Below are positions 35,567 through 44,788 of a stretch of DNA of 64,000 bases, in pieces (position 1 is the stretch's first letter; every line of letters starts with the position of its first letter). The translations under genes were made by a program, and so were the position numbers. Under the pieces are notes generated by a model. It was not told where the DNA came from and did not search any database. It saw nothing but the letters and a program-made list of their open reading frames with translations. Source of the stretch: Fibrobacterota bacterium (GTDB lineage Bacteria; Fibrobacterota; Fibrobacteria; UBA11236); NCBI GenBank assembly GCA_947482115.1, contig CANKII010000002.1:186001-250000 (forward strand), written 5' to 3'.

Positions 35567-37177
35567 ATGAAATCGATTTGGCGCGTCGCTTTGGTTTTGG
35601 CGATGATGCAATGCATCACCCTAGGTTGGTCCGGGGTGCAGAGGCTGGCCCTCCTGGTCGGAAGCGACAGGGGTTTGCGCAATGAAACTCCCTTAAAATA
35701 TGCCGACAGGGATGCCCGCCAAATGGCGGATGTTCTTGCAAATTCCGGAACTTTTGACAAGGATGGGATTTACATCCTTCCCAATCCCACACTTAGCGAA
35801 GTGCGCGCAACGCTCCAGGAAATTCGAGCCCGCGTCAAACAGATTGCCAAATCCGGAAAAGAGAGCATGGTCTGGGTTTATTTCTCGGGTCACGGGGGTT
35901 CCGGTGCAGTTCATATCTCCGGACAGCGTTTGACTATTGAGGAAATTCGTGATTACTTGGGTTCGCTCGAATCCGGTTTAAAAATTCTTGTTGTGGATGC
36001 CTGTGAGTCGGGAGACATGCTCCGTCAAAAGGGCGGCCAGGTTGTTGAGGATCGCCAGATTCAGGCCGATGATCGACTCGAGGCACATGGGACGGTTGTT
36101 CTCAGTTCCAGTGCGCAGGGAGAGGAAGCCCAAGAATCCGAAAAGTATCAGGGTTCGGTTTTTACGCATCATCTCATCAATGGTTTGCAGGGCATGGCAG
36201 ACAATAACGGCGACAAGGAAATATCCCTCTGGGAAATGTTCTATTACGCCCGTGCCAGCACCCAGGCTGAGAAGATATTGGGTCAGCAAGGTCGTCAAAA
36301 CCCGAGTTTTGATTTCGACGTGGTCGGCCGTGCGGATATTCCCATTGCCTATCTGGAAAAAAGCCGTTCGCGTTTGGTGTTGCGCGGCTTTCCCACTGTT
36401 CCTTTGGAAATATATTCCGCCGGTGGCATGGAGCTGAAAAATCGCTTGTGGCTTACCGGACGCAAGGAAGTGACCATTCAACTTCCCTCCAACGATTACA
36501 TCCTCGCGTATGACGATGGGGATCAAGTTCGTTTGGCTGAAGCGGATTTGTCACATGGAGTGGAAAAAATATTGAGTCCCAAATCCTTCCAGTCCAAGCC
36601 GAGGTCTCTGGTTTATTCCAAAGGCGGTCGTGCCATCAGTGATCACGGATTTCAGGCGTCGATTGGAGACAACAATCCTGCGGGGGATGGCCTGTCCATG
36701 TTCGGAGGACTGGACTACGTATATCGCACCGGCCATTACAAACATGAGGCCGGGATTGGATTTGGAACCGGGGCTTATTCGGATCCGGTTCAGCAAATTC
36801 ACCGCACTTACTACTCTGGCTCTTATGGAGTTGAGCGTTCCATCTACCGCAAGATTCGCTGGCAGCTAATGTTGGGCCCTCAATTCAAGTATTTCGTCGT
36901 AAAACAGGATGCATTGAATAAACAACTGCAGGCAAGTCCGGAAGTCTCAAAAGAATTGGGAGTTTCTCCGAACAGGACTTCCTATTCCCAAATTATGCAG
37001 TTGTCCATGCCGTTGGAATTTGAGACGGAAGTCGGCGGTCCTTTCCCTGCATGGCTGTCCTTGTCTATTTCGCCGCTACACGAAGTCTGGTATCGCGATG
37101 TCAATCTGAACTGGCAAACCCGTTTGCGTTTCCAGCCGGTGGTAGGCTTTTCAATCGGCCGTCATCTCGGTTTTTAA
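35567..37177 (+). CDS. Exported caspase-family (C14) protease with C-terminal barrel-like domain
   Basis: A signal peptide (~1-23) is followed by a caspase p20-like domain with both catalytic residues: His in YFSGHGGSG (~109) and Cys in VVDACESGD (~146). A linker and PEGA-like beta segment (~275-320) lead to a ~200-residue strand-rich C-terminal part (MFGGLDYVYRTGHYKHEAGIGFGTG ... PVVGFSIGRHLGF). This ends in Phe and is consistent with an outer-membrane barrel. The protease domain would therefore sit in the periplasm or at the surface. It follows the anti-sigma gene by 8 bp; the operon order is lipoprotein-sigma-anti-sigma-caspase. Confidence 0.85.
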   Translation: MKSIWRVALVLAMMQCITLGWSGVQRLALLVGSDRGLRNETPLKYADRDARQMADVLANSGTFDKDGIYILPNPTLSEVRATLQEIRARVKQIAKSGKESMVWVYFSGHGGSGAVHISGQRLTIEEIRDYLGSLESGLKILVVDACESGDMLRQKGGQVVEDRQIQADDRLEAHGTVVLSSSAQGEEAQESEKYQGSVFTHHLINGLQGMADNNGDKEISLWEMFYYARASTQAEKILGQQGRQNPSFDFDVVGRADIPIAYLEKSRSRLVLRGFPTVPLEIYSAGGMELKNRLWLTGRKEVTIQLPSNDYILAYDDGDQVRLAEADLSHGVEKILSPKSFQSKPRSLVYSKGGRAISDHGFQASIGDNNPAGDGLSMFGGLDYVYRTGHYKHEAGIGFGTGAYSDPVQQIHRTYYSGSYGVERSIYRKIRWQLMLGPQFKYFVVKQDALNKQLQASPEVSKELGVSPNRTSYSQIMQLSMPLEFETEVGGPFPAWLSLSISPLHEVWYRDVNLNWQTRLRFQPVVGFSIGRHLGF

Positions 37178-37383
37178 AGCCTCCTTCTTAATCCTCATTT
37201 CAGGCCGTTCACTTTTTCAAATCCGGATGAACCGGTCTGTTTTTTCGCATTCTTTCCCGCCAAAAACCCGCAGTAGTTGAAAGTCACGGCATTGGAAGCT
37301 ATGCCCTGATGACCCTGGGTCCGGGACGTCCCCGTGCTTAAATTTCACGGAGCGGCGGCTGACAATCGCTACATTAGCCCTCC
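37178..37383. other. Intergenic region with no recognised element
   Basis: 206 bp between the caspase gene and hemE. No tRNA, obvious terminator with T run, or repeat seen; presumably carries the hemE promoter. Confidence 0.5.
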
Positions 37384-38457
37384 ATGAACTCTTCAACACC
37401 CCCCCAATCCCGCCAGCCCCGTTCCGAAAGCTTTGTTCATCCTTTTCTGGAAGCCGCTCATGGCCGTGCTCCGGCGCGTCCACCCGTTTGGATTATGCGG
37501 CAGGCGGGACGGTATTTGCCGGATTATCGCCGTGTCCGTAAACTGTTTCCCAGCTTTCTCGACTTTTGCCGTTCCCCCGAGCATGTGGCGGAAGTAACCG
37601 TACAGCCGGTGGATCAAATCGGCGTGGATGCGGCGATCCTTTTCTCCGACATTCTGGTGTTGTTGCCACCCATGGGATTGAATCTCGAGTTTGTTGAAGG
37701 GGAAGGACCCGTGGTGCATAATCCCATCCGAGATGCCGCTGCAATTGAAGCCTTACCGGGCGGTGATGTGAATGTGGATTTGAACTATGTGTTTCAGGGT
37801 ATTCAATTGACCTTGCGCGATTTGGCCGGATATGTTCCGCTCATTGGTTTTGCTGGCGGGCCATTCACCGTAGCTTCCTATATGGTGGAAGGCGGTTCTT
37901 CTAAGGAACTGGCAAAGCTGAAAGGATTGATGTTCTCAAATCCCAAAGCTTATCACATGCTTTTGGAAAAGCTGGCAACGATCACCGGAGCCTATCTGTG
38001 CGAACAGATTCGGCAGGGAGTGGATGCGGTTACCATCATGGATTCCTGGGCCGGATATTTAAGTCCCAGTGATTATCGCGAATTTGTTTTCCCGCATACC
38101 CGTTCCGTCATTGCCCATGTCCGTTCCCAGTTCCCCAAAACGCCGTTGATCCATTATGCCAATGGTGCGCCCACCTTGTTGGGTGATTTCGTCAATCTTG
38201 GCGCGGACGTGGTGGGTTTGGATTGGCGTGTAGAATTGCCTCAAGCCTTCAAGGAACATCCCGCCCAGACTTTTCAGGGAAATCTGGATCCGTGCTACCT
38301 GTTTGCACCTCCGGAAAAAATTGTTGCGAAGGTGCATGAGATGAAAGCTATTGCGGGTAATCGTCCGCATATCTGGAATTTGGGCCACGGGATTTTGCCC
38401 ACGACTCCTGTGGAAAATGCCCGGGCTTTTGTTCAAGCGGTTCACGGTGAAATCTGA
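37384..38457 (+). CDS. hemE: Uroporphyrinogen decarboxylase
   Basis: Converts uroporphyrinogen III to coproporphyrinogen III in heme synthesis. Characteristic blocks are PVWIMRQAGRYLPDYR near the N-terminus, VDQIGVDAAILFSDILV, PLIGFAGGPFTVASYMVEGG, and IHYANGAPTLLGDFVNLGADVVGLDWR. Length 357 aa is normal. No other heme genes are adjacent. Confidence 0.95.
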   Translation: MNSSTPPQSRQPRSESFVHPFLEAAHGRAPARPPVWIMRQAGRYLPDYRRVRKLFPSFLDFCRSPEHVAEVTVQPVDQIGVDAAILFSDILVLLPPMGLNLEFVEGEGPVVHNPIRDAAAIEALPGGDVNVDLNYVFQGIQLTLRDLAGYVPLIGFAGGPFTVASYMVEGGSSKELAKLKGLMFSNPKAYHMLLEKLATITGAYLCEQIRQGVDAVTIMDSWAGYLSPSDYREFVFPHTRSVIAHVRSQFPKTPLIHYANGAPTLLGDFVNLGADVVGLDWRVELPQAFKEHPAQTFQGNLDPCYLFAPPEKIVAKVHEMKAIAGNRPHIWNLGHGILPTTPVENARAFVQAVHGEI

Positions 38458-38479
38458 TTTTCTGATTCCGCTTTTTCGT

Positions 38480-39553
38480 TTATAAAATCAGCATCGCATC
38501 GCCGTAGCTGAATAGACGGAATTCCCGTCGAATGGCTTCGGTGTAAGCTGCTTTGGCTCGTTCCGTACCGATCATCCCACACACCAGCATGAATAGCGTT
38601 GAGCGGGGCCAATGAAAATTGGTGAGTAGAGCATCGACCGTTTTCCACGCGTAGCCGGGATAGACAAACAGGCGGGTTTCTCCGCTTTGCGGGTGAAGTA
38701 TGCCGGATGCATCGGCACAGGTTTCCAAAACACGGGAAGCGGTTGTTCCCACCGCCAAAATTCGCCCGCCGTTTTTATGGGTTGCATTCAAAACATCTGC
38801 GGAAGATTGTGAAAGTGAAAAGGTTTCGGAATGCATGGGATGCTCTTCGGCTGTTTCTGTTTGCACGGGACGAAATGTTCCCGCTCCCACATGCAAAGTC
38901 AGCTTGGCGGTGTGAATTCCTTTTTGTACGGCAGCATTCAATAGTTCCTGCGAGAAATGCAGAGATGCGGTGGGCGCGGCTACGGAGCCGAGATGTTCTG
39001 CGAAAACACTTTGATAGGTTTGTGCGTCGATGGCTTCGGGGGCGCGACGGATGTAGGGCGGCAGGGGAATTTCACCGGTCTGTTCCAGTTTCTGAAAAAA
39101 GGCTTCGCCTCCGAGATTGAAACGCAAGACCCGTTCACCTTCCGGCAGCACATTCGTCACTTCGGCAGAAAAATCTGATGTGAAGTCAACCCGTTTTCCC
39201 TGAGTCAGTTTTTTTCCGGGTTTTGCGAGGCATTCCCAAATGGCCGGGCCACTGGAATCCGTGCAGGATTTAATCAGCAGGACTTCGCAAATGGATCCGT
39301 TTTCCATTCGACCATGTAAACGTGCCCGCAACACCTTGGTGTCATTCAAAGCCAATGCATCGCCGGGTTTCAGGATATGGATCAAATCTTCCGTTTTTCC
39401 AAAAGCCCAGCCTTCGGATTCAACGGGTAGGGGAAAATCTGCCGGTAACTTTCCGTTTTTGGGAACAACCATCAACCTTGCCGTGCCTCTTGGGAGAGGA
39501 TGCAAAGCAATCTGGCTTTCCGGAAAGGAAAAATCGAAGTCAGAGGTGAGCAT
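38480..39553 (-). CDS. queA: S-adenosylmethionine:tRNA ribosyltransferase-isomerase
   Basis: Queuosine synthesis enzyme that transfers and isomerises the ribosyl group of SAM onto 7-aminomethyl-deazaguanine in tRNA. Family blocks: DFDFSFPESQIALHPLPRGTARLM at the start, VAAPTASLHFSQELL, TLHVGAGTFRPV and LLTNFHWPRSTLFMLVCGMIG. Length 357 aa is normal. Convergent with hemE. Confidence 0.94.
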   Translation of the reverse strand: MLTSDFDFSFPESQIALHPLPRGTARLMVVPKNGKLPADFPLPVESEGWAFGKTEDLIHILKPGDALALNDTKVLRARLHGRMENGSICEVLLIKSCTDSSGPAIWECLAKPGKKLTQGKRVDFTSDFSAEVTNVLPEGERVLRFNLGGEAFFQKLEQTGEIPLPPYIRRAPEAIDAQTYQSVFAEHLGSVAAPTASLHFSQELLNAAVQKGIHTAKLTLHVGAGTFRPVQTETAEEHPMHSETFSLSQSSADVLNATHKNGGRILAVGTTASRVLETCADASGILHPQSGETRLFVYPGYAWKTVDALLTNFHWPRSTLFMLVCGMIGTERAKAAYTEAIRREFRLFSYGDAMLIL

Positions 39554-39604
39554 GGGTAGGGAAAATTAGCTTGACCGGATAGATTTTAACCGGAGGAAAT
39601 TGCC

Positions 39605-40171
39605 ATGGCCCTGCCCAAAATCTCCGTTTTCATTGCCACCAGTTTAGATGGCTTTATCGCCCGATCCGATGGTTCCATTAATTGGTTGTCCATGGTGGAG
39701 AGTCCCGGGGAGGATTATGGTTATGGAGAATTCTTTGCCTCGGTGGATACTCTCGTTTTGGGCAGGAAGACTTATGAAACAGCTTTGAGTTTTCCTGATT
39801 GGCCCTATGCCGGGAAACGTGTTGTTGTCATAACCCATCAATCTTTTGAATCCCGACATGGCGAGGATTTTTTTTCGGGTTCTCCTGCAGAACTTGTTAT
39901 CAAGCTGGAAGCCGAAGGTGCGAAACATCTTTATGTGGATGGTGGCGCAACCATTCGCAGATTTTTAGCGGAAAATCTGGTGGATGAGATGACACTGTCG
40001 GTGATTCCCGTTTTGTTGGGAGAGGGGATTTCCCTCTTCGGGGCCAAGGTACCCGAGACTCAACTGGTACTGCAATCCAGTCGATCTTACCCGAAAGGAC
40101 TGGTTCAGCTTAGATATCTAGCGGGTAACGTTTTTTCCAGCAAGGATAAAGCCCCATACCGCAAAGGTTAG
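39605..40171 (+). CDS. Dihydrofolate reductase/RibD C-terminal-like reductase
   Basis: 188 residues with the NADPH-binding reductase blocks ISVFIATSLDGFIARSDGSINWL, TLVLGRKTYETALSF and HLYVDGGATIRRFLAENLVDEMTLSVIPVLLGEGISLF of the YwjB/RibD-C family. It may reduce a pterin or a ribityl-pyrimidine-like substrate; not a classical FolA. Ribosome-binding site GGAGGAA before ATG 39605. Its 3' end overlaps the convergent membrane-protein gene by 54 bp. Confidence 0.85.
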   Translation: MALPKISVFIATSLDGFIARSDGSINWLSMVESPGEDYGYGEFFASVDTLVLGRKTYETALSFPDWPYAGKRVVVITHQSFESRHGEDFFSGSPAELVIKLEAEGAKHLYVDGGATIRRFLAENLVDEMTLSVIPVLLGEGISLFGAKVPETQLVLQSSRSYPKGLVQLRYLAGNVFSSKDKAPYRKG

Positions 40172-40513
40172 AGTTCCCAAACCTGCGCCCAGAAACAGGG
40201 GGTTCCAGAAAGGAGTGGCAATCAGGGAGTATCCAATGGCAATGGTGGGCATCAATGCAGCCAACGCAGCAGCCCTCAACATTCCGGAGCTTACGGACGA
40301 TTCACGGGCCAAAGCGAGAAGAAGCACAACCAAGGCAAGGATGTCCCATCCGCCGTGAAACCAGACATGGTTTGAGAACGGTGTTTTTGCGTTAATGCCG
40401 GCGTCAGTTTGAAACAGGTCCATCAACTTCGGATAAAGGATCGTGATCAGCCCGAAGACGAGCCAGTAAACCGCCATCAGTCTCAAATAAAGTCTGGAAT
40501 GCTTGGGGTTCAT
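40118..40513 (-). CDS. Hypothetical four-helix membrane protein
   Basis: 131 residues from ATG 40513 (MNPKHSRL, AGGA upstream). Four hydrophobic segments: LRLMAVYWLVFGLITILYP, WDILALVVLLLAL, LRAAALAALMPTIAIGYSL and PLFLGAGLGTLTFAVWGFILA. No family recognised. Lies downstream of a tRNA-Glu on the same strand. Confidence 0.65.
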   Translation of the reverse strand: MNPKHSRLYLRLMAVYWLVFGLITILYPKLMDLFQTDAGINAKTPFSNHVWFHGGWDILALVVLLLALARESSVSSGMLRAAALAALMPTIAIGYSLIATPFWNPLFLGAGLGTLTFAVWGFILAGKNVTR

Positions 40514-40549
40514 AAATCGCATCCTACCAAAATTGGATTCTACCAAAAA

Positions 40550-40625
40550 TGGCGTTCCCAAGGAGATTCGAACTCCTGTCGCCGCCGTGAAAGGGCAGTG
40601 TCCTAGGCCTCTAGACGATGGGAAC
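40550..40625 (-). tRNA. tRNA-Glu (anticodon TTC)
   Basis: On the minus strand GTTCCCA/TGGGAAC acceptor with discriminator G and encoded CCA. Anticodon stem CTGCC/GGCGG with loop CTTTCAC gives TTC. 76 nt. Confidence 0.95.
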
Positions 40626-40679
40626 GTGTCTTCACGGAGGTCCGCGAAGGGCCGAAAAAGCTAGTAAGATTCTCTCCTT

Positions 40680-41153
40680 ATGAAAATCCGTTTGATATGC
40701 ATCGGAAAGATGAAAAATGCCCATTTACAGGCCTTGGTCGGGGACTACACCGAACGCATCGGCCATTTCGCGAATTTGGAAGTCGTGGAACTGCGTGATG
40801 GCAAGGCCACGGATGCCAAAGTAAGGCTCACAGAGGAGGCAAAGGCCATTCGCCAGACTTTGGAAACTAAAGGCAATGCGGGGTTCTCAGGGGCTGTTTT
40901 GTGGGATGAAAAAGGGAAGGCATTGGACACGGCTGAGTTCTCTGAGTTTTTGGAACGCGAAGCGCGGCGCGGTGGCGTTTTAACTTTCATCATCGGGTCT
41001 TCCCATGGAGTCGATGCGGCTTTGAAAAAGGAAATACCGAAGCATTTGCGCCTCAGTGCTTTTACCTTGACTCATGAATGGGCCCGGGCTTTGACCTTGG
41101 AACAGATTTACCGCGCCTTTTGCCTGCAACGGGGATTTCCTTATCATCATTAA
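40680..41153 (+). CDS. rlmH: 23S rRNA (pseudouridine1915-N3) methyltransferase
   Basis: SPOUT methyltransferase that modifies helix 69 of 23S rRNA. It starts MKIRLICIGKMKNAHLQALVGDYTERI. The SAM-knot residues are in TFIIGSSHGVDAALKKE and the C-terminus is LTHEWARALTLEQIYRAFCLQRGFPYHH, closely matching RlmH and its exact length (157 aa). Confidence 0.95.
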   Translation: MKIRLICIGKMKNAHLQALVGDYTERIGHFANLEVVELRDGKATDAKVRLTEEAKAIRQTLETKGNAGFSGAVLWDEKGKALDTAEFSEFLEREARRGGVLTFIIGSSHGVDAALKKEIPKHLRLSAFTLTHEWARALTLEQIYRAFCLQRGFPYHH

Positions 41154-41154
41154 C

Positions 41155-41300
41155 TCCCTCACCCCATAATCCGTAGTCTATGAACTCGCCCCTCTCCCAT
41201 CTTAAAGGATGAGAGAGGGGAGTAACACAAAATTTTAAACAGGTTTGGACCTTCCCCTCTCCATCTCTTTGACAGATGGAGAGGGGTTAGGGGTGAGGAC
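41155..41300. repeat. MITE/REP-like composite element, copy 2 of CCCTCACCCC family
   Basis: Left part (41155-41222) repeats the 26531-26600 element: CCCTCACCCCATAATCC, then CCCCTCTCCCAT ... GAGAGAGGGG. The right part adds a second hairpin CCCCTCTCCATCT / AGATGGAGAGGGG (41254-41286) and ends TTAGGGGTGAGGAC, the inverse of the left end. The whole ~146 bp thus has imperfect terminal inverted repeats and no coding capacity. Confidence 0.8.
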
Positions 41301-41320
41301 ATGTACCTTTTCCTTTCGTT

Positions 41321-42925
41321 ATGACTCTTTCTCCTAACACTCGCTACGTTGTGCGGGAAATCGCGCTGCCATTGGAAGCTTCCGAGGCAAAGGAATTGCC
41401 CAAGGCTGTTGCCGGGTATTTACGGATTTCGGAGAAAACCATTTCCGGTGTGCGTATACTGCGAAAGTCTCTCGATGCGCGTGCGCGTAATCGGCCCGTA
41501 TGGCGCTATGCAGTAGAGTTTACTTGTTCCACGGAGTTGAAGCACCCGCGAGTATCTCCTTCGCAAAAAGAACCCCCGAGTGAACCGGAACAAATTCGGA
41601 AACCGCTGCCAGGATATACGGTGGCGATTGTCGGCAGTGGTCCGGCGGGAATGGCCGCAGCGATGGGATTGGCGCGCAAGGGGTATGCGGTCACGGTGTT
41701 TGAACAGGGAAAACCCGTGGGCCCGCGGTTTCGCGACATCCGTTTGTTCATCAAGCAGAATCGCTTTGACGCCAAGTCGAACATTCTCTTCGGCGAAGGT
41801 GGAGCGGGGACTTTCAGCGATGGGAAACTTACAGCCCGGACCCGGAATCAATACACGGATGAGTTTTTGCGCGAGCTCGTGGTTGCGGGAGCGAATGAAT
41901 CTATTACCTATCTCCATCACCCGCATATCGGAACAGATCGGTTGCAAATGATCATTGCCGCCTTTCGGAAACATTGCGAGGAAGCGGGTGCGACCTTTCG
42001 TTTTGAAACCGAAGTTACCGACGTAATACTGGACAACGGGATTTGTCGTGGTGTGGTGGTGGCAGGGAAAGAAATTCCTTTTGACGCCGTTGTGGTGGCA
42101 CCGGGTTTGTCGGCAGATCGCTTATATGCAGCGTTGGCTGAACGCGGAGTGACCTTGCAGCGCAAGGAATTTTCTGTCGGAGTGCGCGTCGAGCATCCAC
42201 AGGAATTGATCAACAAGCGCCAGCTGGGCGACAAGGTGGATGCAAAGCTTGCCGGTGCGGCGGAATATTTTCTGACCTGGCAAAATGAATCGGTGGGCAG
42301 TGCGTATTCCTTTTGCATGTGCCCTGGCGGTGTCATCATTCCCTGTGCCGATCAACCGGACGCATTATTCACCAACGGCATGAGCTATTCCAATCGCGCC
42401 ACCAAATTTGCGAATTCCGCTGTCGTGGTGCCGGTGAATATCGAAGTCTTGCCCGGCGGTGTATTGGCCGGTGTGGAATATCAGCGCAAGCTGGAGAAGG
42501 ATGCATTTCGTATGGGAAGCGCGGGAGGCGTAGATTTTACCTACCCGGCGCAAAGCATTGCGGCATTTGTGGAAAATCGCATCGACGTAGAACCTTACCC
42601 GCGTACTTCGTTTCTGAAACCCTTGCACTGGGTCAATCTCTGGGATTTATTCGAGCCTGCAGTATCGAAAGCCATGGCCGAGTCTTTTCAAGCCTTTGAT
42701 AAAAAAATTCCGGGATTCATCCGCACCGGTGTGATGATCGCTCCAGAGTCCCGTACGTCTTCACCTGTTCGCATTCTCCGCAATCCCGAAACTTTGGAAT
42801 CGGTGAACACGGTGGGATTATATCCCATCGGCGAAGGCGCAGGTTATGCCGGAGGAATTGTGTCTTCCGGAGCGGATGGATTCCGACTCGCGGATATAGT
42901 CGCTCCCTGCAAAGTTTCTCGTTGA
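41321..42925 (+). CDS. FAD-dependent dehydrogenase of the COG2509 type
   Basis: An N-terminal ~95-residue domain with a ferredoxin-like pattern (SGVRILRKSLDARARN, typical of this family) is followed by the Rossmann FAD fold. The fold shows VAIVGSGPAGMAAAMGLARKGYAVTVFEQG, the family hallmark NILFGEGGAGTFSDGKLTAR, and at the end PIGEGAGYAGGIVSSGADG. Predicted soluble flavoprotein of unknown substrate. 534 aa, normal. Confidence 0.88.
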   Translation: MTLSPNTRYVVREIALPLEASEAKELPKAVAGYLRISEKTISGVRILRKSLDARARNRPVWRYAVEFTCSTELKHPRVSPSQKEPPSEPEQIRKPLPGYTVAIVGSGPAGMAAAMGLARKGYAVTVFEQGKPVGPRFRDIRLFIKQNRFDAKSNILFGEGGAGTFSDGKLTARTRNQYTDEFLRELVVAGANESITYLHHPHIGTDRLQMIIAAFRKHCEEAGATFRFETEVTDVILDNGICRGVVVAGKEIPFDAVVVAPGLSADRLYAALAERGVTLQRKEFSVGVRVEHPQELINKRQLGDKVDAKLAGAAEYFLTWQNESVGSAYSFCMCPGGVIIPCADQPDALFTNGMSYSNRATKFANSAVVVPVNIEVLPGGVLAGVEYQRKLEKDAFRMGSAGGVDFTYPAQSIAAFVENRIDVEPYPRTSFLKPLHWVNLWDLFEPAVSKAMAESFQAFDKKIPGFIRTGVMIAPESRTSSPVRILRNPETLESVNTVGLYPIGEGAGYAGGIVSSGADGFRLADIVAPCKVSR

Positions 42926-42932
42926 CCCGATC

Positions 42933-43886
42933 ATGTTACTCGAAATTCCCATAGGACCCAATGACGCGGGGCAGCGTGCCGAACGGTTTCTCCGCCGCTA
43001 CTTTCCGCATGTGGGGCTCAGCCGTTTGCAATCGCTGTTTCGCCGCAAGGAGATCAAGATCGCCAAGCGCTCCGTGGAGCGAGGGCATTTGCTCCAGCCG
43101 GGAGATGTGCTTCAGGTTTATGGACTAAAACCTGAGGAAGCAACGCGGCCGGATTCTTTTCATCCGGATGTGGTGGCGGGAGATCCGGTCCCCTCAGTGT
43201 ATGAAGATGATGAATTGTTGGTAGTCAACAAACCCGCAGGCGTGGCTTCGCATCCGGGGACGGGCATTGCTCCCGGCGCATCGTTGATCGAACGGGTGCA
43301 GGCACAGTTAGGCTCGCAAGCGCAATGGTCGGGTGAACTTTTTTCTCCGTCTCTAGTCCATCGTTTGGACAAGGAAACATCAGGTGTTTTGTTGATCGCG
43401 AAAACCGGTCCGCGTCTGCGCAGTCTCGTGGCAGCTTTGCGCGAAGGGCAGATCCGTAAACGGTATCTCGCCTTGGTGGTGGGGCATCCCAAACCAGCGT
43501 CGGGCACCATTGATGCGCCGTTGGAACGGGAAGACAGCGCTTCCGGTGCGAAGTCGTTAGTGGCTGAAGACGGTGGTAGCCGCGCTGTGACACATTATAA
43601 AACGATTCAAAAACTCGGCGATTATTCTCTGCTTCAAGTTGTGATTGAAACCGGACGCATGCATCAAATCCGCGCGCACCTAAGTCATCTCGGGCATCCG
43701 TTGGTGGGGGATACGCGGTATGACAAGCCTGCGATTGCGCGGGAACACATGCGCGAGTTGGGAATCAAACGGTTGTTCCTCCATGCGGAGGAAGTGTCGT
43801 GGGAAGAAGGCGGAAAAACCCGCATCTTCAACGCGCCGATGCCGGAGGAATTACAGGAAGTTATTTCTCCGTCCCCGTTGCATTAA
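42933..43886 (+). CDS. RluD-family pseudouridine synthase
   Basis: An N-terminal S4 RNA-binding domain (RAERFLRRYFPHVGLSRLQSLFRRKEIKIAKRSV) precedes the catalytic domain, with nucleophile Asp in LVHRLDKETSGVLLIAKT and the ending IHQIRAHLSHLGHPLVGDTRY. It modifies rRNA or tRNA; whether it is RluC or RluD cannot be decided. It follows the flavoprotein gene by 7 bp; its 3' end overlaps the convergent SPFH gene by 26 bp. Confidence 0.92.
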   Translation: MLLEIPIGPNDAGQRAERFLRRYFPHVGLSRLQSLFRRKEIKIAKRSVERGHLLQPGDVLQVYGLKPEEATRPDSFHPDVVAGDPVPSVYEDDELLVVNKPAGVASHPGTGIAPGASLIERVQAQLGSQAQWSGELFSPSLVHRLDKETSGVLLIAKTGPRLRSLVAALREGQIRKRYLALVVGHPKPASGTIDAPLEREDSASGAKSLVAEDGGSRAVTHYKTIQKLGDYSLLQVVIETGRMHQIRAHLSHLGHPLVGDTRYDKPAIAREHMRELGIKRLFLHAEEVSWEEGGKTRIFNAPMPEELQEVISPSPLH

Positions 43887-44775
43887 ACAGTTCTTTCATT
43901 CCCCCAAGTGATGCCATGACCCCACTGGCTTCGAAGGGAAGGAAGACAATTTTTTGTGCGTCCTTCGCAATCAAATTCAGCGACTCCAGATATTTCTGTG
44001 CGATGAGATATTGAGCCGGGCTTCCCGTAGTTCCAAGTGCTTCGGCAACCATTTTAATGGCCTGACTCTCGGCTTGCGCCACGCGCAAACGGGCCTCAGC
44101 CTGGCCTTCCGCCGCCAGAATCGCGGATTGTTTTTCGCCTTCCGCGCTGACGATCTTGGACTGTTTCGAACCTTCCGCCTTGAGAATGGCCGAGGACTTT
44201 TCACCTTCGGCCTGTGTGACTGTGGCGCGGCGGGTGCGCTCGGCGGTCATCTGCTTTTCCATGGTTAGTTTGATTTCTTCCGGAGGTGTGATGGTCTTGA
44301 GCTCCACGCGCATGATCTTGACGCCCCATTGCTGGGTGGCGGAATCAAGTGTTGCGCGGAGTTGTCCGTTGATCATATCGCGCGAAGTGAGGGTATGATC
44401 GAGATCCAGCGCGCCGATGACATTGCGCAAAGCCGAAAGGGTGAGCTGTTCAATGCCCCACGTCAGGTTTTGAATTTCGTAGGTGGCGCGGACGGGATCC
44501 ACCACGACGTAATAAATCACCGCATCCACTTCCATGGTGACATTGTCCCGCGTGATGACCGGCTGGGGTTCGATTTGGGTGATGCGTTCCCTCACGTCTA
44601 TGGTGGCTCGTACGGTGTCCAGGAACGGAAAAATGGTGTTCATTCCGGCTTCTGCGGTCTTGTGAAACTTGCCGAGCCGCTCAATGATCTTGACCTGTTT
44701 TTGGGGGACGATTTTGATGGCCGTGGCGACAATGATGAGCGCGAATAAAACCAGAATGGAAAGAATGAGCATCAT
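43861..44775 (-). CDS. SPFH/stomatin-family membrane protein
   Basis: An N-terminal membrane hairpin (MMLILSILVLFALIIVATAIKIVPQ) is followed by the SPFH domain (ERLGKFHKTAEAGMNTIFPFLDTV, VITRDNVTMEVDAVIYYVVVDPV). A long coiled coil rich in Ala/Glu/Lys follows (AEGEKSSAILKAEGSKQSKIVSAEGEKQSA, with repeated AEGxKQ units). Expected to oligomerise in membrane microdomains. Its partner NfeD is immediately upstream. Confidence 0.92.
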   Translation of the reverse strand: MMLILSILVLFALIIVATAIKIVPQKQVKIIERLGKFHKTAEAGMNTIFPFLDTVRATIDVRERITQIEPQPVITRDNVTMEVDAVIYYVVVDPVRATYEIQNLTWGIEQLTLSALRNVIGALDLDHTLTSRDMINGQLRATLDSATQQWGVKIMRVELKTITPPEEIKLTMEKQMTAERTRRATVTQAEGEKSSAILKAEGSKQSKIVSAEGEKQSAILAAEGQAEARLRVAQAESQAIKMVAEALGTTGSPAQYLIAQKYLESLNLIAKDAQKIVFLPFEASGVMASLGGMKELFNATGTEK

Positions 44776-44788
44776 ATCATGAACTCCT

